From: Paradevosia shaoguanensis
Lineage (GTDB): Bacteria; Pseudomonadota; Alphaproteobacteria; Rhizobiales; Devosiaceae
Direction: 5' to 3'
Assembly: GCF_016801025.1 (NCBI RefSeq)
Contig: NZ_CP068983.1
Span: 3,650,501 to 3,714,500 of the forward strand
DNA: 64,000 nt
Shown: positions 32,732 through 41,497 of the stretch, piece after piece
Numbering within the stretch: position 1 is the first letter of the stretch
How the letters are laid out: each line of letters starts with the position of its first letter
The notes under the pieces: model-generated
What the model was told of the DNA's origin: nothing
Databases searched by the model: none
The model's input: only the letters and a program-made list of their open reading frames with translations
Position numbers and translations under genes: made by a program

Positions 32732-34456
32732 TCAGGCGAGCTGGTATTGGGGGGAACTCATGATGAGGTGGGCGACCATGCGCAGGCCGTGCTCCATGTA
32801 GCTTTCGGCCTCCGCGAGCGTGCTCGTGCCCAATTGCTCATCGAGTGTTTTGATCAGCGCCTCGCGGCCGGCTGGCGTCAGCGGCACGCGCAGGAACCGC
32901 GCCAGCAGGTGGTCGACCGCCTCCGCGCTCGTGCGCGCTCCGGCATCGAGCACCATGTCGGTGAGGCTGAACTGGGCGGCGCCGCGCGGTGTGGGCTTGA
33001 GCTTGCGCAGCGCTTCCTGGTAGCCGATGAGGCTGGCATAGCGGGTGTTGAAGGTTTCCTGGATGCCGTCGGCGCTGCTCGGGGCCGCGCCCTCTTCGAG
33101 GGTGGCCGCCGTGATTTCCATGCCGGCATTGATGTTCTGGTTCACGCGGCGGATTTCGGCGCCCGGATTGTAGTTCGGGTCCACGAAATCGATGATGTTG
33201 GGGAACATCACCTCGCGGGCGAAGTTGCCGCGCTCGAAGAGGATGCCGGGCGTGATCCACGACCGTCCCTGGCCCCAGCCCGCCACGGTCGGCGGGTAGA
33301 GCAGCACCTGGCCGAGCGTCTTGCTCACGAGGTACGGGTCGGGAATGCCCGGCATCACCGCAAGGCCCAACTTGCGGTAGGTTGAAACGATCAGCTCGGT
33401 AGGCGACTTGATGTGCGACCCCACCGACGGCTCGCTGTAAAAGTCCTCCGAGAGGAAGATCGTCCGCAGGAACGGCGCGATCTCGTAGTCCTTCTCGCGC
33501 AGCAGGTCGCCCAGCGCCTCGCCAAAGGCAGGGGAGACGTCCTCGCGCACGAAGAAGCGATAGATCTTGGTGGCGATGTAGATTGCCGTCTGCTTCTGCT
33601 CGAGGATGATCGCCAGGATATCCTCGCCGCGAAAATTGCCGGAGCGGCCGAGGAAGGACTTCACGCCGCCGTCGTGCTTGGCCTCGTCGATGACGAAGCG
33701 CAGGTCGTCATTGCCCCAGCCGGTAAAGGCGCGGGCCGCCTCGCGGATATCGTCCTCGGTGTAATTGCCCACGCCCATCGTGAACAATTCCATGACCTCG
33801 CGGCCGAAATTCTCGTTGGGCGCGCCCTTGACGTTCTGCGCCGCGTCGAGGAACACCAGCATGGCCGGGTCCTTGGCCACAGCTTCGAGCAATTGCCCGA
33901 AATTGCCGGTGGCGCCGCGCCTTAGCGTCTCCAGTTGCAGTTGAATCTTGCGATAGTCGCGCAGCTTTTCCTCGCTGGTGGCGAAGTGGCCGTGCCAGAA
34001 GAGCGTCATCTTCTCTTCGAGCGGCCGGCTGCTGCGCACCATGCGGTCGAGCCACCAGAAGGCGAGCCGCCGCGTTTCGAGCACGGTCGCGCGCAGCCAG
34101 TAGAAGAAGCGGTTGGTCACCGGCTGGAGCGGGCGCGAGCCTGCCGGCTTGACCTTGATGCCCATGGCTTCGCCATGGTTCTCGGCCAGCGTCGTCGCCG
34201 CCGGGCGGCTGACGGGAAATTGCGTGAGCGACGTATCCCAGAACCCGGATTCCTCGAACGGGAGCAGGTGGCTGTTGTCGACGCCGGCATAATCCACGAA
34301 CGAGGCCACGGCCTCTTCGGGCGTCATCTTCGCCAGGCGTTCGATCTCGCGGGGAGTGCCGCCGAAACCGGCGCGCTCAAGCAGGTGCGCCGCGCGACGC
34401 CCATCCCAATCCTCGCGCCGGATGGGCGACAGGTTTTCAGCGCGTAGACGGTCCAT
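32732..34456 (-). CDS. DUF1800 domain-containing protein
   Basis: 574-residue DUF1800 protein. Helical repeats with the landmark MTLFWHGHFATSEEKLRD, then FLDAAQNVKGAPNENFGREV, then ELFTMGVGNYTEDDIREAAR with AFTGW. Starts near the usual family position (HLLERAGFGGTPREIERLAK). The family is common in alphaproteobacteria and planctomycetes, always near DUF1501, and its role is unknown. No clear signal peptide is visible. It follows the ABC ATPase gene by 107 bp and precedes DUF1501 by 18 bp on the same strand. Confidence 0.88.
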   Translation of the reverse strand: MDRLRAENLSPIRREDWDGRRAAHLLERAGFGGTPREIERLAKMTPEEAVASFVDYAGVDNSHLLPFEESGFWDTSLTQFPVSRPAATTLAENHGEAMGIKVKPAGSRPLQPVTNRFFYWLRATVLETRRLAFWWLDRMVRSSRPLEEKMTLFWHGHFATSEEKLRDYRKIQLQLETLRRGATGNFGQLLEAVAKDPAMLVFLDAAQNVKGAPNENFGREVMELFTMGVGNYTEDDIREAARAFTGWGNDDLRFVIDEAKHDGGVKSFLGRSGNFRGEDILAIILEQKQTAIYIATKIYRFFVREDVSPAFGEALGDLLREKDYEIAPFLRTIFLSEDFYSEPSVGSHIKSPTELIVSTYRKLGLAVMPGIPDPYLVSKTLGQVLLYPPTVAGWGQGRSWITPGILFERGNFAREVMFPNIIDFVDPNYNPGAEIRRVNQNINAGMEITAATLEEGAAPSSADGIQETFNTRYASLIGYQEALRKLKPTPRGAAQFSLTDMVLDAGARTSAEAVDHLLARFLRVPLTPAGREALIKTLDEQLGTSTLAEAESYMEHGLRMVAHLIMSSPQYQLA

Positions 34457-34563
34457 GTGACTATAACTTCAGTGATATTCGGGCCCGAAAAACTTAGGCC
34501 ACGGGTCACTGCAAAGCCAGCCGAGGAGGCCAAGGAAACACCTATCGTTGCGATAGAAGCTTC

Positions 34564-35403
34564 CTAGCGGGCGCCTTTCTCCGGGGTGCCGAGACGGGGG
34601 AAAGCACCCGCCAATTCCTCCAGTTCCACCCCGTCGGCAGCCATGCCGCGGATGCGGTTCCAGAGGTGCTCGCGCATCTCGATAAAGGCGGGCAGGGGCC
34701 GGGGGTCCTTCTGCCAGCGCGGCTCGGGCAGGTCGACGTCGACGATCTCGTCCACGCGCCCCGGCCGTGGGCGCAGAAGCACGATCCGCTGGGAAAGCAA
34801 GACGGCTTCCTCAATATCATGCGTTACAAAAACGATGGCCATCCGCCGCTCGGACCACATCTGCAGAAGCTCGTTGCGCAGCACTTCGCGCGTCATGGCG
34901 TCGAGCGCGGCGAAAGGCTCGTCCATCAGCAGCACCTTGGGCTCCACCGAGAGCGCCCGCGCCAGGCCCACGCGTTGCTGCATGCCGCCCGAAAGCTCGT
35001 GCGGATAGGCGTTGGCGAAGTCCCGCAGCCCCACCGCGCCCAGCAGCGCCAGCGCGCGCTCCTGCCGGTCCTTGCGGTTGAGTCCGCGCAATGCCAGTGC
35101 GAATTCGATATTGCCGGCCACCGTGCGCCAGGGCATGAGCCGTGCCGACTGGAAGACCATGGCCAGGTCCGGTCCCGGCTCGGGCGCCGCGCCCATCACC
35201 CGCACCTCGCCCTCGTCGGGCGTGATCAGGCCGTTGATAAGGCGCAGGATCGTGGTCTTGCCGCAGCCGCTCGGGCCGACAAGGCTCACGAACTCGCCCG
35301 GCCTCACGTCGAACGAAATATCCTCGATAGCGCGAACCTCGCCGTCCTTGAACGACTTGCCGACATGTCGCAGCGAGATCAGCGGCGAGAGAGAGGCGTC
35401 CAT
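34564..35403 (-). CDS. ABC transporter ATP-binding protein, SsuB/TauB type
   Basis: ATPase (279 aa) of a nitrate/sulfonate/taurine-type importer. Walker A GPSGCGKTT; Q-loop in LAMVFQSARLMPWRTVAGNI (the LMPW of this family); signature ELSGGMQQRVGLARAL; Walker B VLLMDEPFAALD; then VFVTHDIEEAVLL. Starts with ATG at 35403 within an ATGA overlap with the permease gene. The C-terminal 40 residues (HLWNRIRGMAADGVELEELA) are a family tail. First nucleotides after it contain a 107-bp gap before DUF1800, with no strong terminator. Confidence 0.93.
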   Translation of the reverse strand: MDASLSPLISLRHVGKSFKDGEVRAIEDISFDVRPGEFVSLVGPSGCGKTTILRLINGLITPDEGEVRVMGAAPEPGPDLAMVFQSARLMPWRTVAGNIEFALALRGLNRKDRQERALALLGAVGLRDFANAYPHELSGGMQQRVGLARALSVEPKVLLMDEPFAALDAMTREVLRNELLQMWSERRMAIVFVTHDIEEAVLLSQRIVLLRPRPGRVDEIVDVDLPEPRWQKDPRPLPAFIEMREHLWNRIRGMAADGVELEELAGAFPRLGTPEKGAR

Positions 35404-36281
35404 CAGCGGTTGTCCGAGAGCGAGACCCGCCAGCGCGCGAACCGGGTTTCGGCGTAGCGCAGGAGGGCGGTGAGCAGCGTGCCGAGCACCATCAGCACGA
35501 TGACGACGGCGAAATACTTGTCCATCTGGAAGCGGTTGCCTGCCGAGGCGAGCAGGCCGCCGAGGCCCGACTGGGCCATGGTCAGCTCGGCGATGACCGT
35601 GCCCACCGTCGAGATCGCCGCGCCGATCCGCAGCCCGCTCAGGATCGAGGGCAGGGCGTCCGGCACCATCACGTTCCAGAAGAGCGTCGCTCGCTTGGCC
35701 CCGAAGGCGCGGCCCATCTCGACCAGGTCCTTGTTGGCGTTGGAGATGCCGGCGGCCGTGTTGATGAGGATGGGAAACACCGCCGCGTTCCACACCACCA
35801 CGATCTTGGCTTCCGAATAGAGCCCGAACCAGACGATGATCAGCGGAATGAAAGCGGCGCCCGGCGTCGAGTTCATGGCATTGACGAAGGGATCGAGCAC
35901 GCGCCCCACGAACCGGAACCCGCCCAGCAGGACGCCGACTGCGATGCCCGTCGTCGCGGAAAGCAGGAAGCCGAGCCCGAGGACGGTGAGGGATTCCCCC
36001 AGCGCCCGGATCATCGTCCCGTCCGACCACATCTGGATGCTGCGGCGCAGCACGTCGTCGGGCCGCGGCATCACGAGGTTTCCCGAAGTGGCGTTGAGCG
36101 CATACATCCCGGCCAGCAGCGCGATGACCAGGGCCACCTGCGTGCCCACCACGAGATTGCGCTCCCGCAGGCGGCGCTTGCGGGCCCGTTCGGCGATCGT
36201 ATTGGTCGCGGACGCTTTCTCGACCTTGGGCGGCAGCAGCGTTTCCGGGCGATTCACGGGCGTCGCCAACTCCTCGGTCAT
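35403..36281 (-). CDS. ABC transporter permease, SsuC/TauC type
   Basis: Permease (292 aa) of a sulfonate/taurine-type importer. Helices at about 45-65 (VVGTQVALVIALLAGMYALN) and through the BPD_transp_1 core; the EAA loop is LVEMGRAFGAKRATLFWNVM, then VPDALPSILSGLRIGAAIST. Start chosen at MTEELATPV with AAGGA 7 nt before; an ATG two codons earlier has poor spacing. First gene of an operon continued by the ATPase (ATGA overlap), DUF1800, DUF1501 and the binding protein. Divergent from the cupin/dehydrogenase pair. Confidence 0.92.
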   Translation of the reverse strand: MTEELATPVNRPETLLPPKVEKASATNTIAERARKRRLRERNLVVGTQVALVIALLAGMYALNATSGNLVMPRPDDVLRRSIQMWSDGTMIRALGESLTVLGLGFLLSATTGIAVGVLLGGFRFVGRVLDPFVNAMNSTPGAAFIPLIIVWFGLYSEAKIVVVWNAAVFPILINTAAGISNANKDLVEMGRAFGAKRATLFWNVMVPDALPSILSGLRIGAAISTVGTVIAELTMAQSGLGGLLASAGNRFQMDKYFAVVIVLMVLGTLLTALLRYAETRFARWRVSLSDNR

Positions 36282-36581
36282 GCGCATGTCCTTTGTGCCA
36301 GCGGTTAGAGGGGCGAATCCAGGACCTGGCGGTTCATTGGAATTTCTTCGAGGACCGCTCCTCATTAGAATTGCTACCGGCCGGGTTCAAGTTCGTTGGA
36401 AGCAATGGGTGCCATAGGAAGGGCCTTGGGCGACCATGGCCATTGGGGGCATGGACAAGCCGGCAAGGCTCATCCAAATTCGATTTCCAGCCTGACCGAT
36501 TTCATCTTGCCGCGCAGGGAGATGGACCGCGCTTGAGGGAGTGCGTGGCCGGGCGAAAGTGCATCACGAGGGAGGGAGTGC
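36282..36581. promoter_or_regulatory. Divergent promoter region of the SsuABC-like and cupin operons
   Basis: 300 bp between the minus-strand permease start and the plus-strand cupin start. It must hold both promoters. Short A/T-richer patches (ttcattggaatttc, ctcattagaattgc, gttggaagcaatg) look like candidate boxes, but I cannot place -35/-10 elements with confidence and see no gene. Confidence 0.5.
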
Positions 36582-37145
36582 ATGCGAAAGTCACCGCCAG
36601 AGGCGCATTGGTCCAAGCCCAGGGGCATGCTGCCCAACAGTCGCTTTCCGCTGCTGGTTTTCCGCAACGGCATCCCCGGGGGCGGCGAGGAAGCCGTGCG
36701 CGAGCGGCTTCGGGCCAATGGCTGGCTAAACAACTGGCGCTATCCGGGCATCTACACCTACCCGCATTTCCACTCGACCACCCATGAATGCCTTGGCGTG
36801 GCCACCGGCTGGATGGAGGTCGAGCTTTTCGGCCGCGGCGGTCTGCGCATGCGCGTCTCGGCGGGCGACGTCGTCGTCATGCCGGCCGGCGTCTCGCACA
36901 TGATGACCGGCCAGTCCGATGACATCATGATGATCGGCGGGTATCCCGAGGGCAGGGACTGGGACAACGTCCAGGAAGATCACCTCACCGAGGAACTGCG
37001 CCGCGCTGCCGCCAAGCGCATCATGATGCTGCCCATCCCCGCAAAGGACCCGGTCTATGGCGAGCCGATGCGCGAATGGATCGATGCGCCGTCCTCGGTG
37101 GATGCCGACCTCAACGATTTCCGCGACGGGCTCGACGCCATCTGA
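36582..37145 (+). CDS. Cupin domain-containing protein, YjlB-like
   Basis: 187-residue one-domain cupin. First cupin motif with metal ligands is YPHFHSTTHECLGVATG; the second has VVVMPAGVSHMM. The N-terminal part (MLPNSRFPLLVFRNGI) and the late MREWIDAPS block are like YjlB of Bacillus. Cupins of this kind bind a metal and act as isomerases, dioxygenases or sensors. A strong site GGAGGGAG precedes the ATG. It is followed 48 bp later by a HisD-family dehydrogenase, on the same strand. Confidence 0.85.
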   Translation: MRKSPPEAHWSKPRGMLPNSRFPLLVFRNGIPGGGEEAVRERLRANGWLNNWRYPGIYTYPHFHSTTHECLGVATGWMEVELFGRGGLRMRVSAGDVVVMPAGVSHMMTGQSDDIMMIGGYPEGRDWDNVQEDHLTEELRRAAAKRIMMLPIPAKDPVYGEPMREWIDAPSSVDADLNDFRDGLDAI

Positions 37146-37193
37146 CCACCCCGCTCGCCGGGATAGAAACGAAAACCCAAGGAGAGATGATCC

Positions 37194-38516
37194 ATGCCTG
37201 TCTGGCTCAAGCGCGGCAAGGATGTTGAGGCGCGTGCCGAGGCGGACCGGCAGGTTCGCGCTACAGTCGAGGGAATCCTCGCCGATATCGAGAAGCGGGG
37301 CGATGAAGCCGTGCGCGAATTGTCGATCAAATTCGACAAGTGGGATCGCGAGGATTTCCGCCTCACCCGGCAGGAGATCGATGCCTGCCTCGCCGAGCTC
37401 ACCGACCGGAACCTGCGCGACATCGAATTCGCCCAGGCTCAGGTGCGCAACTTCGCGCAGAAGCAGAAGGATACCATGCTCGAGCTCAGCGTCGAGACGC
37501 TGCCGGGCGTAACGCTGGGCCACAAGCACGTCCCGATCAACGCGGTCGGCTGCTACGTGCCCGGCGGCAAATATCCGCTCCTCGCGTCCGCGCACATGTC
37601 CGTCGTCACCGCCAAGGTCGCCGGCTGCCCGCGTGTCATCACCTGCGCGCCTCCGTTCAACGGCCGTCCTGCACCGGCAATCGTCGCGGCACAGGCCATG
37701 GCCGGTGCCGACGAAATCTACGTGCTGGGCGGCATCCAGGCCATCGGCGCCATGGCGCTCGGCACGCAGAGTGTCGCGCCGGTCGACATGCTGGTCGGCC
37801 CCGGCAACGCCTTCGTCGCCGAAGCCAAGCGCCAGCTTTATGGCCGGGTCGGCATCGACCTCTTTGCCGGCCCCACCGAAACGCTGGTCATTGCCGACGA
37901 AACCGTGGATGGCGAACTCTGCGCCACCGATCTTCTCGGTCAGGCCGAGCACGGCCCCACGAGCCCCGCCATCCTCCTGACCAATTCGGAAAAGCTGGCG
38001 CGCGAGACCATGGCGGAGATCGAGCGGCTCCTCGCCATCCTCCCCACTGCCGATATTGCCCGCAAATCCTGGGCCGATTTCGGCGAGGTGATCGTCTGCG
38101 ACTCCTATGACGAGATGCTGGCCGAAGCCGATCGCATCGCTTCGGAGCACGTGCAGGTCATGACCGATCGCGACATGTGGTTCCGCGACAACCTCACCAA
38201 TTACGGCGCGCTTTTCCTCGGCCCGCGCACCAATGTTGCCTTCGGCGACAAGGTGATCGGCACCAATCACACGCTGCCCACCATGAAGGCAGCCCGCTAT
38301 ACCGGGGGCCTCTGGGTCGGAAAGTTCCTCAAGACCTGCACCTGGCAGACCGTCACCACTGACGCGGCCTCCGCCATGATCGGCGAATACGGCTCTCGCC
38401 TTTCGATGCTGGAAGGCTTCGTCGGCCACGCCGAACAAGCCAACATACGCGTCCGTCGCTATGGCGGCCGCAACGTCCCCTATGGCGAAGCCGCCGAGCC
38501 GACTGGCGAGGGGTGA
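37194..38516 (+). CDS. HisD-family dehydrogenase, HpsN (sulfopropanediol 3-dehydrogenase)-like
   Basis: NAD-dependent dehydrogenase (440 aa) of the histidinol dehydrogenase fold. Catalytic pair Glu318-His319 in SEHVQVM; zinc ligands Gln250 and His253 in GQAEHG, Asp352 in [13 protein letters not shown], His412 in [10 protein letters not shown]. The N-terminus ([20 protein letters not shown]) and the [10 protein letters not shown] block match my memory of HpsN, which oxidises 2,3-dihydroxypropane-1-sulfonate to sulfolactate, better than true HisD. No his genes are around; an SsuABC-like importer is divergent. A classical HisD role is unlikely. Confidence 0.82.
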   Translation: MPVWLKRGKDVEARAEADRQVRATVEGILADIEKRGDEAVRELSIKFDKWDREDFRLTRQEIDACLAELTDRNLRDIEFAQAQVRNFAQKQKDTMLELSVETLPGVTLGHKHVPINAVGCYVPGGKYPLLASAHMSVVTAKVAGCPRVITCAPPFNGRPAPAIVAAQAMAGADEIYVLGGIQAIGAMALGTQSVAPVDMLVGPGNAFVAEAKRQLYGRVGIDLFAGPTETLVIADETVDGELCATDLLGQAEHGPTSPAILLTNSEKLARETMAEIERLLAILPTADIARKSWADFGEVIVCDSYDEMLAEADRIASEHVQVMTDRDMWFRDNLTNYGALFLGPRTNVAFGDKVIGTNHTLPTMKAARYTGGLWVGKFLKTCTWQTVTTDAASAMIGEYGSRLSMLEGFVGHAEQANIRVRRYGGRNVPYGEAAEPTGEG

Positions 38517-38945
38517 GGCGGGGAGTTATCCCCATGGCTGCGGCTTGGGGTACAATCCCGAAGCCGTGGTCGTGCGGCGGTGATCGAAGGCGGGCGAGGC
38601 GGAAAAGAATTAGCCAAAACCCACCCAATTCGCTGCAAAACCCGGAAAAGATCCGCAAAGATGGGTCGAAATTGAGTCAAAATTTAACGATTTGCGGGCG
38701 CTGGTTAAAAGCAAAGTGTAATAATATCAGATGCTTATAGCGAAACGCTCAACGAAAATGGTCGAAAAATCATGCATAAATGCGCGTGAAACATTGTTTC
38801 ACGCCGATTCGACCCTCCGCTAGCCCCTAAAGCCTGCCCCGAGCCTCCCACAGTTCCGCCCATCCCCAGATATCTCCTCCCGGGGAACACCGCCGCACGG
38901 AGCGCTCCATGGTTCGTCGGGGATGAGACTGCGTGTTCGGGGAGG
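38517..38945. other. AT-richer intergenic region between converging genes
   Basis: 429 bp between the HisD-like gene (plus) and the META-domain gene (minus). The part 38640-38810 is clearly lower in GC than its surroundings, with ttaacgatttgcgg, gtgtaataatatc and cttatagcg patches, and contains the perfect inverted repeat listed separately. No convincing gene; a small RNA is possible. Confidence 0.55.
38784..38804. repeat. Perfect 9-bp inverted repeat in the AT-rich gap
   Basis: GCGTGAAAC, three bases (att), GTTTCACGC. Followed by cgattcgac, with no U run, so it is not a classical terminator. The TGAAAC-N3-GTTTCA core is operator-like. The region separates two converging genes, so its role is open. 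Confidence 0.6.
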
Positions 38946-39638
38946 CTACTTCCCGAGCTTCACCAGCACCCGTCCGTCGTGTCCAACCAGCCGCACCCCG
39001 CCATCGTCCCCGACGTCGAACCGTCCGACCGTCTCGAATGCCTGCAGCAGCCGGTGTTCCTGGTCCATCAATCCCTGGTCGCAAGCCATCATCGTCGCGC
39101 CGACCTGTGATACCGTCAGCCCTTCGCCCGTCAGCGTGAAGGTACCGAAGAACCGGTTGCATGAGCCGTTGCCGTGGATGCTGCCGTCGGCCTCGAAGGC
39201 CAGCGACGGTTCCGAGCCGGCGATAATCGCCTTGCCGCCGATCTCCTCGACCCGCCACTCGCCGCGCAGCAGGTCTGCTGGTTCGCCGCCGCAGCCGACA
39301 AGCTTACGCTCGCCGCTGATCACGATCGCGGTCTTGGGGTGCGGCATGCCCGACATCGTGTCGATGCAGACCTTATCGGCCACCACCAGCGCGAACGCGC
39401 CCTGGTCGGTCGTGGCCGAGTAGACGCTGATGCCGTTCGAGACCGTCGGGGCGGGGGCCGGCTCAAGCGTCACCGTCTCGCCGTCCAGCATGCTGAACGC
39501 GATGCGCTCGTCGGAAATATCCACCCGCCAGGAGGGCTCGTTCCCCCGCGCCGTCAGGCTCGCCGCCTGCGCCGAACCCAGTGCGCAGAGCAGTAGCAGG
39601 CTCGCGCCGCCCAGCGTCACGCCAATATGCTTGCTCAT
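38946..39638 (-). CDS. META domain-containing secreted protein (HslJ-like)
   Basis: Periplasmic or outer-membrane-linked protein (230 aa) with signal peptide IGVTLGGASLLLLCALGSAQA. The N-terminal half resembles the COG3650/DUF-like beta domain (ARGNEPSWRVDISDERIAF); the C-terminal half is a META domain (LLRGEWRVEEIGGKAIIAGS, then SIHGNGSCNRFFGTFTLTGE with the family N-G-xx-CN-xF motif). HslJ, with the same domain, is linked to novobiocin resistance in E. coli. GGGAGGAA precedes ATG 39638. It is 56 bp from the next gene on the same strand. Confidence 0.85.
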   Translation of the reverse strand: MSKHIGVTLGGASLLLLCALGSAQAASLTARGNEPSWRVDISDERIAFSMLDGETVTLEPAPAPTVSNGISVYSATTDQGAFALVVADKVCIDTMSGMPHPKTAIVISGERKLVGCGGEPADLLRGEWRVEEIGGKAIIAGSEPSLAFEADGSIHGNGSCNRFFGTFTLTGEGLTVSQVGATMMACDQGLMDQEHRLLQAFETVGRFDVGDDGGVRLVGHDGRVLVKLGK

Positions 39639-39694
39639 TCCGTTCCTCCCTGAAAGCCTTGCCGGCAGGCCATCCAAGCAGTGCGACGGCTGGC

Positions 39695-40873
39695 CTATTC
39701 CACGTAGTCCGGATCGAGTTCGGGTTCCGGCGACTGGAACAGCAGGAAGACCAGCGGCGTGCCGGGCTCGGCCGTCGCATCCGTCCGCCGCGCCGCAATC
39801 CTGCCGGCTACGGGGCTCGGATATTCCGCCACGATCTCGCCGAACGTGTTGCGCTGCCGGGCCACGAGGTCGCCCTGCGCCACTTCCTGGTCGAGCTTGA
39901 CCAGCAGCTCCACGACGCCGCCATGCGTCGTCAGCACCGCGCCGGTGCCCTTGGCCACGAAGGTCTTCGCATCGGCTGCGGTCTTGCCCATCTCGCCCTG
40001 GATGATCTTGAGATGCTTGAGCACGTTTCTCGTGCCCTCGATGAACATGTCGATCTGCCGGGGATCGAGGATGCGCGAGGCGCCAAGTTCCGGGGTGAAG
40101 GCGGGGATGCCGACATCGATCAGCGCATTGGGCAACAGTGTCGGATAGGCCGGATCGTCGTAGACCTGCTCGATAGGGTAGAGGTCGACCATCGCCTTGA
40201 CCTCGGGCAGCTCCATCCGTGCCAGGATGAACGCAGTCATGTCCATGCCGGTCGCGGCGGTGTGGAAGTCGATGGCGTAATCCGCATTGGGCTTGAGCAG
40301 CCGGTTGAAGAGCGCCGCGGCGTGCCGTCCGGCTGCGCTGCCGGCGCTTTCATGGCCCGGCCATTGCCGGTTCATGTCGACCAGGTCGATACCGCGCCCG
40401 GAATTGGGCCAGCGCCGCGCCATGCCCTCGATGGCCGGCGAGGAAATATCGGTAACGGCGACCACCGTGCCTTCCATCTCGGCCGGCTTCAACTCGTCGA
40501 GCAGCAGGTGGATGATATGCAGCGGGCTGATTTCGTCCCCATGCACGCCGCTGGTCAGCAGCAGCCGCTTGCCGGGCTTCTCGCCCTTCACCACGATCAC
40601 CGACACGTACCAGGTCTTGCCCGATACCATCTGCACGCCTTCGAAGAAGAAGTGGTGGCGGCCCGGCTCGAGGTCGTTGACGTCGAGCGCCGAGATCACC
40701 TTCTTGCCCTGCACCACGTCGCCCGTATAGACGGTCCCGCCCTGCGCCGTATCTGCGGTGGCCTTTTCCTGGGCGGAAGCCGCGGTCGCGCCCGCCACGA
40801 CGCCTGCAGCGCCGACGGCCGCGAGAGAAAACATGAAATCGCGGCGATCAACGCCGTTGCGTGGCTTGGTCAT
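39695..40873 (-). CDS. Succinylglutamate desuccinylase/aspartoacylase family protein, Tat-exported
   Basis: Zinc carboxypeptidase-like hydrolase (392 aa). Tat signal peptide with RRDFMF at 10-15, followed by a hydrophobic stretch and ATAASAQ. Zinc ligands His111 and Glu114 in SGVHGDEISP and His204 in IDFHTAATG; VDMNRQWPG at 165-173 is a family motif. Members cleave acyl-amino acids or similar amides. Located between the META-domain gene and a small secreted-protein gene, all on minus. Export of this family by Tat is uncommon but is seen in alphaproteobacteria. Confidence 0.87.
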   Translation of the reverse strand: MTKPRNGVDRRDFMFSLAAVGAAGVVAGATAASAQEKATADTAQGGTVYTGDVVQGKKVISALDVNDLEPGRHHFFFEGVQMVSGKTWYVSVIVVKGEKPGKRLLLTSGVHGDEISPLHIIHLLLDELKPAEMEGTVVAVTDISSPAIEGMARRWPNSGRGIDLVDMNRQWPGHESAGSAAGRHAAALFNRLLKPNADYAIDFHTAATGMDMTAFILARMELPEVKAMVDLYPIEQVYDDPAYPTLLPNALIDVGIPAFTPELGASRILDPRQIDMFIEGTRNVLKHLKIIQGEMGKTAADAKTFVAKGTGAVLTTHGGVVELLVKLDQEVAQGDLVARQRNTFGEIVAEYPSPVAGRIAARRTDATAEPGTPLVFLLFQSPEPELDPDYVE

Positions 40874-40889
40874 GGGAAACGCTCGCTGG

Positions 40890-41342
40890 CTAGACGCGGG
40901 TGGCAGTAAAGGTCCGGGGCCCGACGCCGCGCACGGTCGGCCGGTAGGTGCACCGCAGCGTCGAGAGCACCGGCGTGCCCAGGACGCGCCCGGCGATCGC
41001 GCCGAGCAGGCCGCCGACATGGCGGCATTCCATCGAGGCAGCTTCCCACGCGCGGCCGCGGCCGCACGAGGTGCGCTGGAGGTCCACGAAGATATCGCGC
41101 CCCGAAACGTTCCAGGTCAGCCGACCATCGCAGGAGACGCCGCCGCCACGCACCTGGTAGGTGCCGCGCCGGTCGAGGCAGAAGGTAAGTCTATAGGGTC
41201 CGAATAGATCCTGGTTGGCCCGAAAGCAGCCGCTGACCGGCACCCCTTGAGGGTGATCCGGGACAATGACCCGAGTTTCCTGCGCCGCTGTCGGCGCGGA
41301 GAGTAGGGCTAACAGACCGATCGACAGAAGAAAGGAACGCAT
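40890..41342 (-). CDS. Secreted hypothetical protein with six cysteines
   Basis: Signal peptide MRSFLLSIGLLALLSAPTAA and a mature part of about 130 residues with six cysteines (in SGCF, TFCL, VSCD, TSCG, MECR, LRCTY), enough for three disulfides. Sequence near the N-terminus: GCFRANQDLFGPYRLTFCL, then GGGVSCDGRLTWNVSGRDIF, and at the C-terminus RCTYRPTVRGVG. I do not recognise the family; it may be a DUF of Hyphomicrobiales. It lies 16 bp from the aspartoacylase-like gene, and divergent from an acetyltransferase. Confidence 0.65.
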   Translation of the reverse strand: MRSFLLSIGLLALLSAPTAAQETRVIVPDHPQGVPVSGCFRANQDLFGPYRLTFCLDRRGTYQVRGGGVSCDGRLTWNVSGRDIFVDLQRTSCGRGRAWEAASMECRHVGGLLGAIAGRVLGTPVLSTLRCTYRPTVRGVGPRTFTATRV

Positions 41343-41497
41343 CGCAACCAGCACCCATGGAACCGATGTCCATCGTGCCACCGGCGCGCCCGTTTGAGAT
41401 TGGCTCAGCGTCCCAAATACTATGCAGAATTTCCCGTTCGCATCTCCGGGTGTCGAGCGCGCTATCATTGTCGCCCGACTCAAATCCGGATGCAGCC

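Noticed and set aside
31451-33385. A 644-codon plus-strand frame
   Set aside because: Antisense to DUF1501 and DUF1800, both with family motifs.
37194-38516. Histidinol dehydrogenase of histidine synthesis (hisD)
   Set aside because: No his genes near it, and the sequence follows the HpsN-like branch in the N-terminus and the WVGKFLKT block; not proved, but a biosynthetic call would mislead.
38513-38740. A 75-codon plus-strand frame in the AT-rich gap
   Set aside because: No ribosome-binding site; overlaps the HisD-like stop; composition like non-coding.
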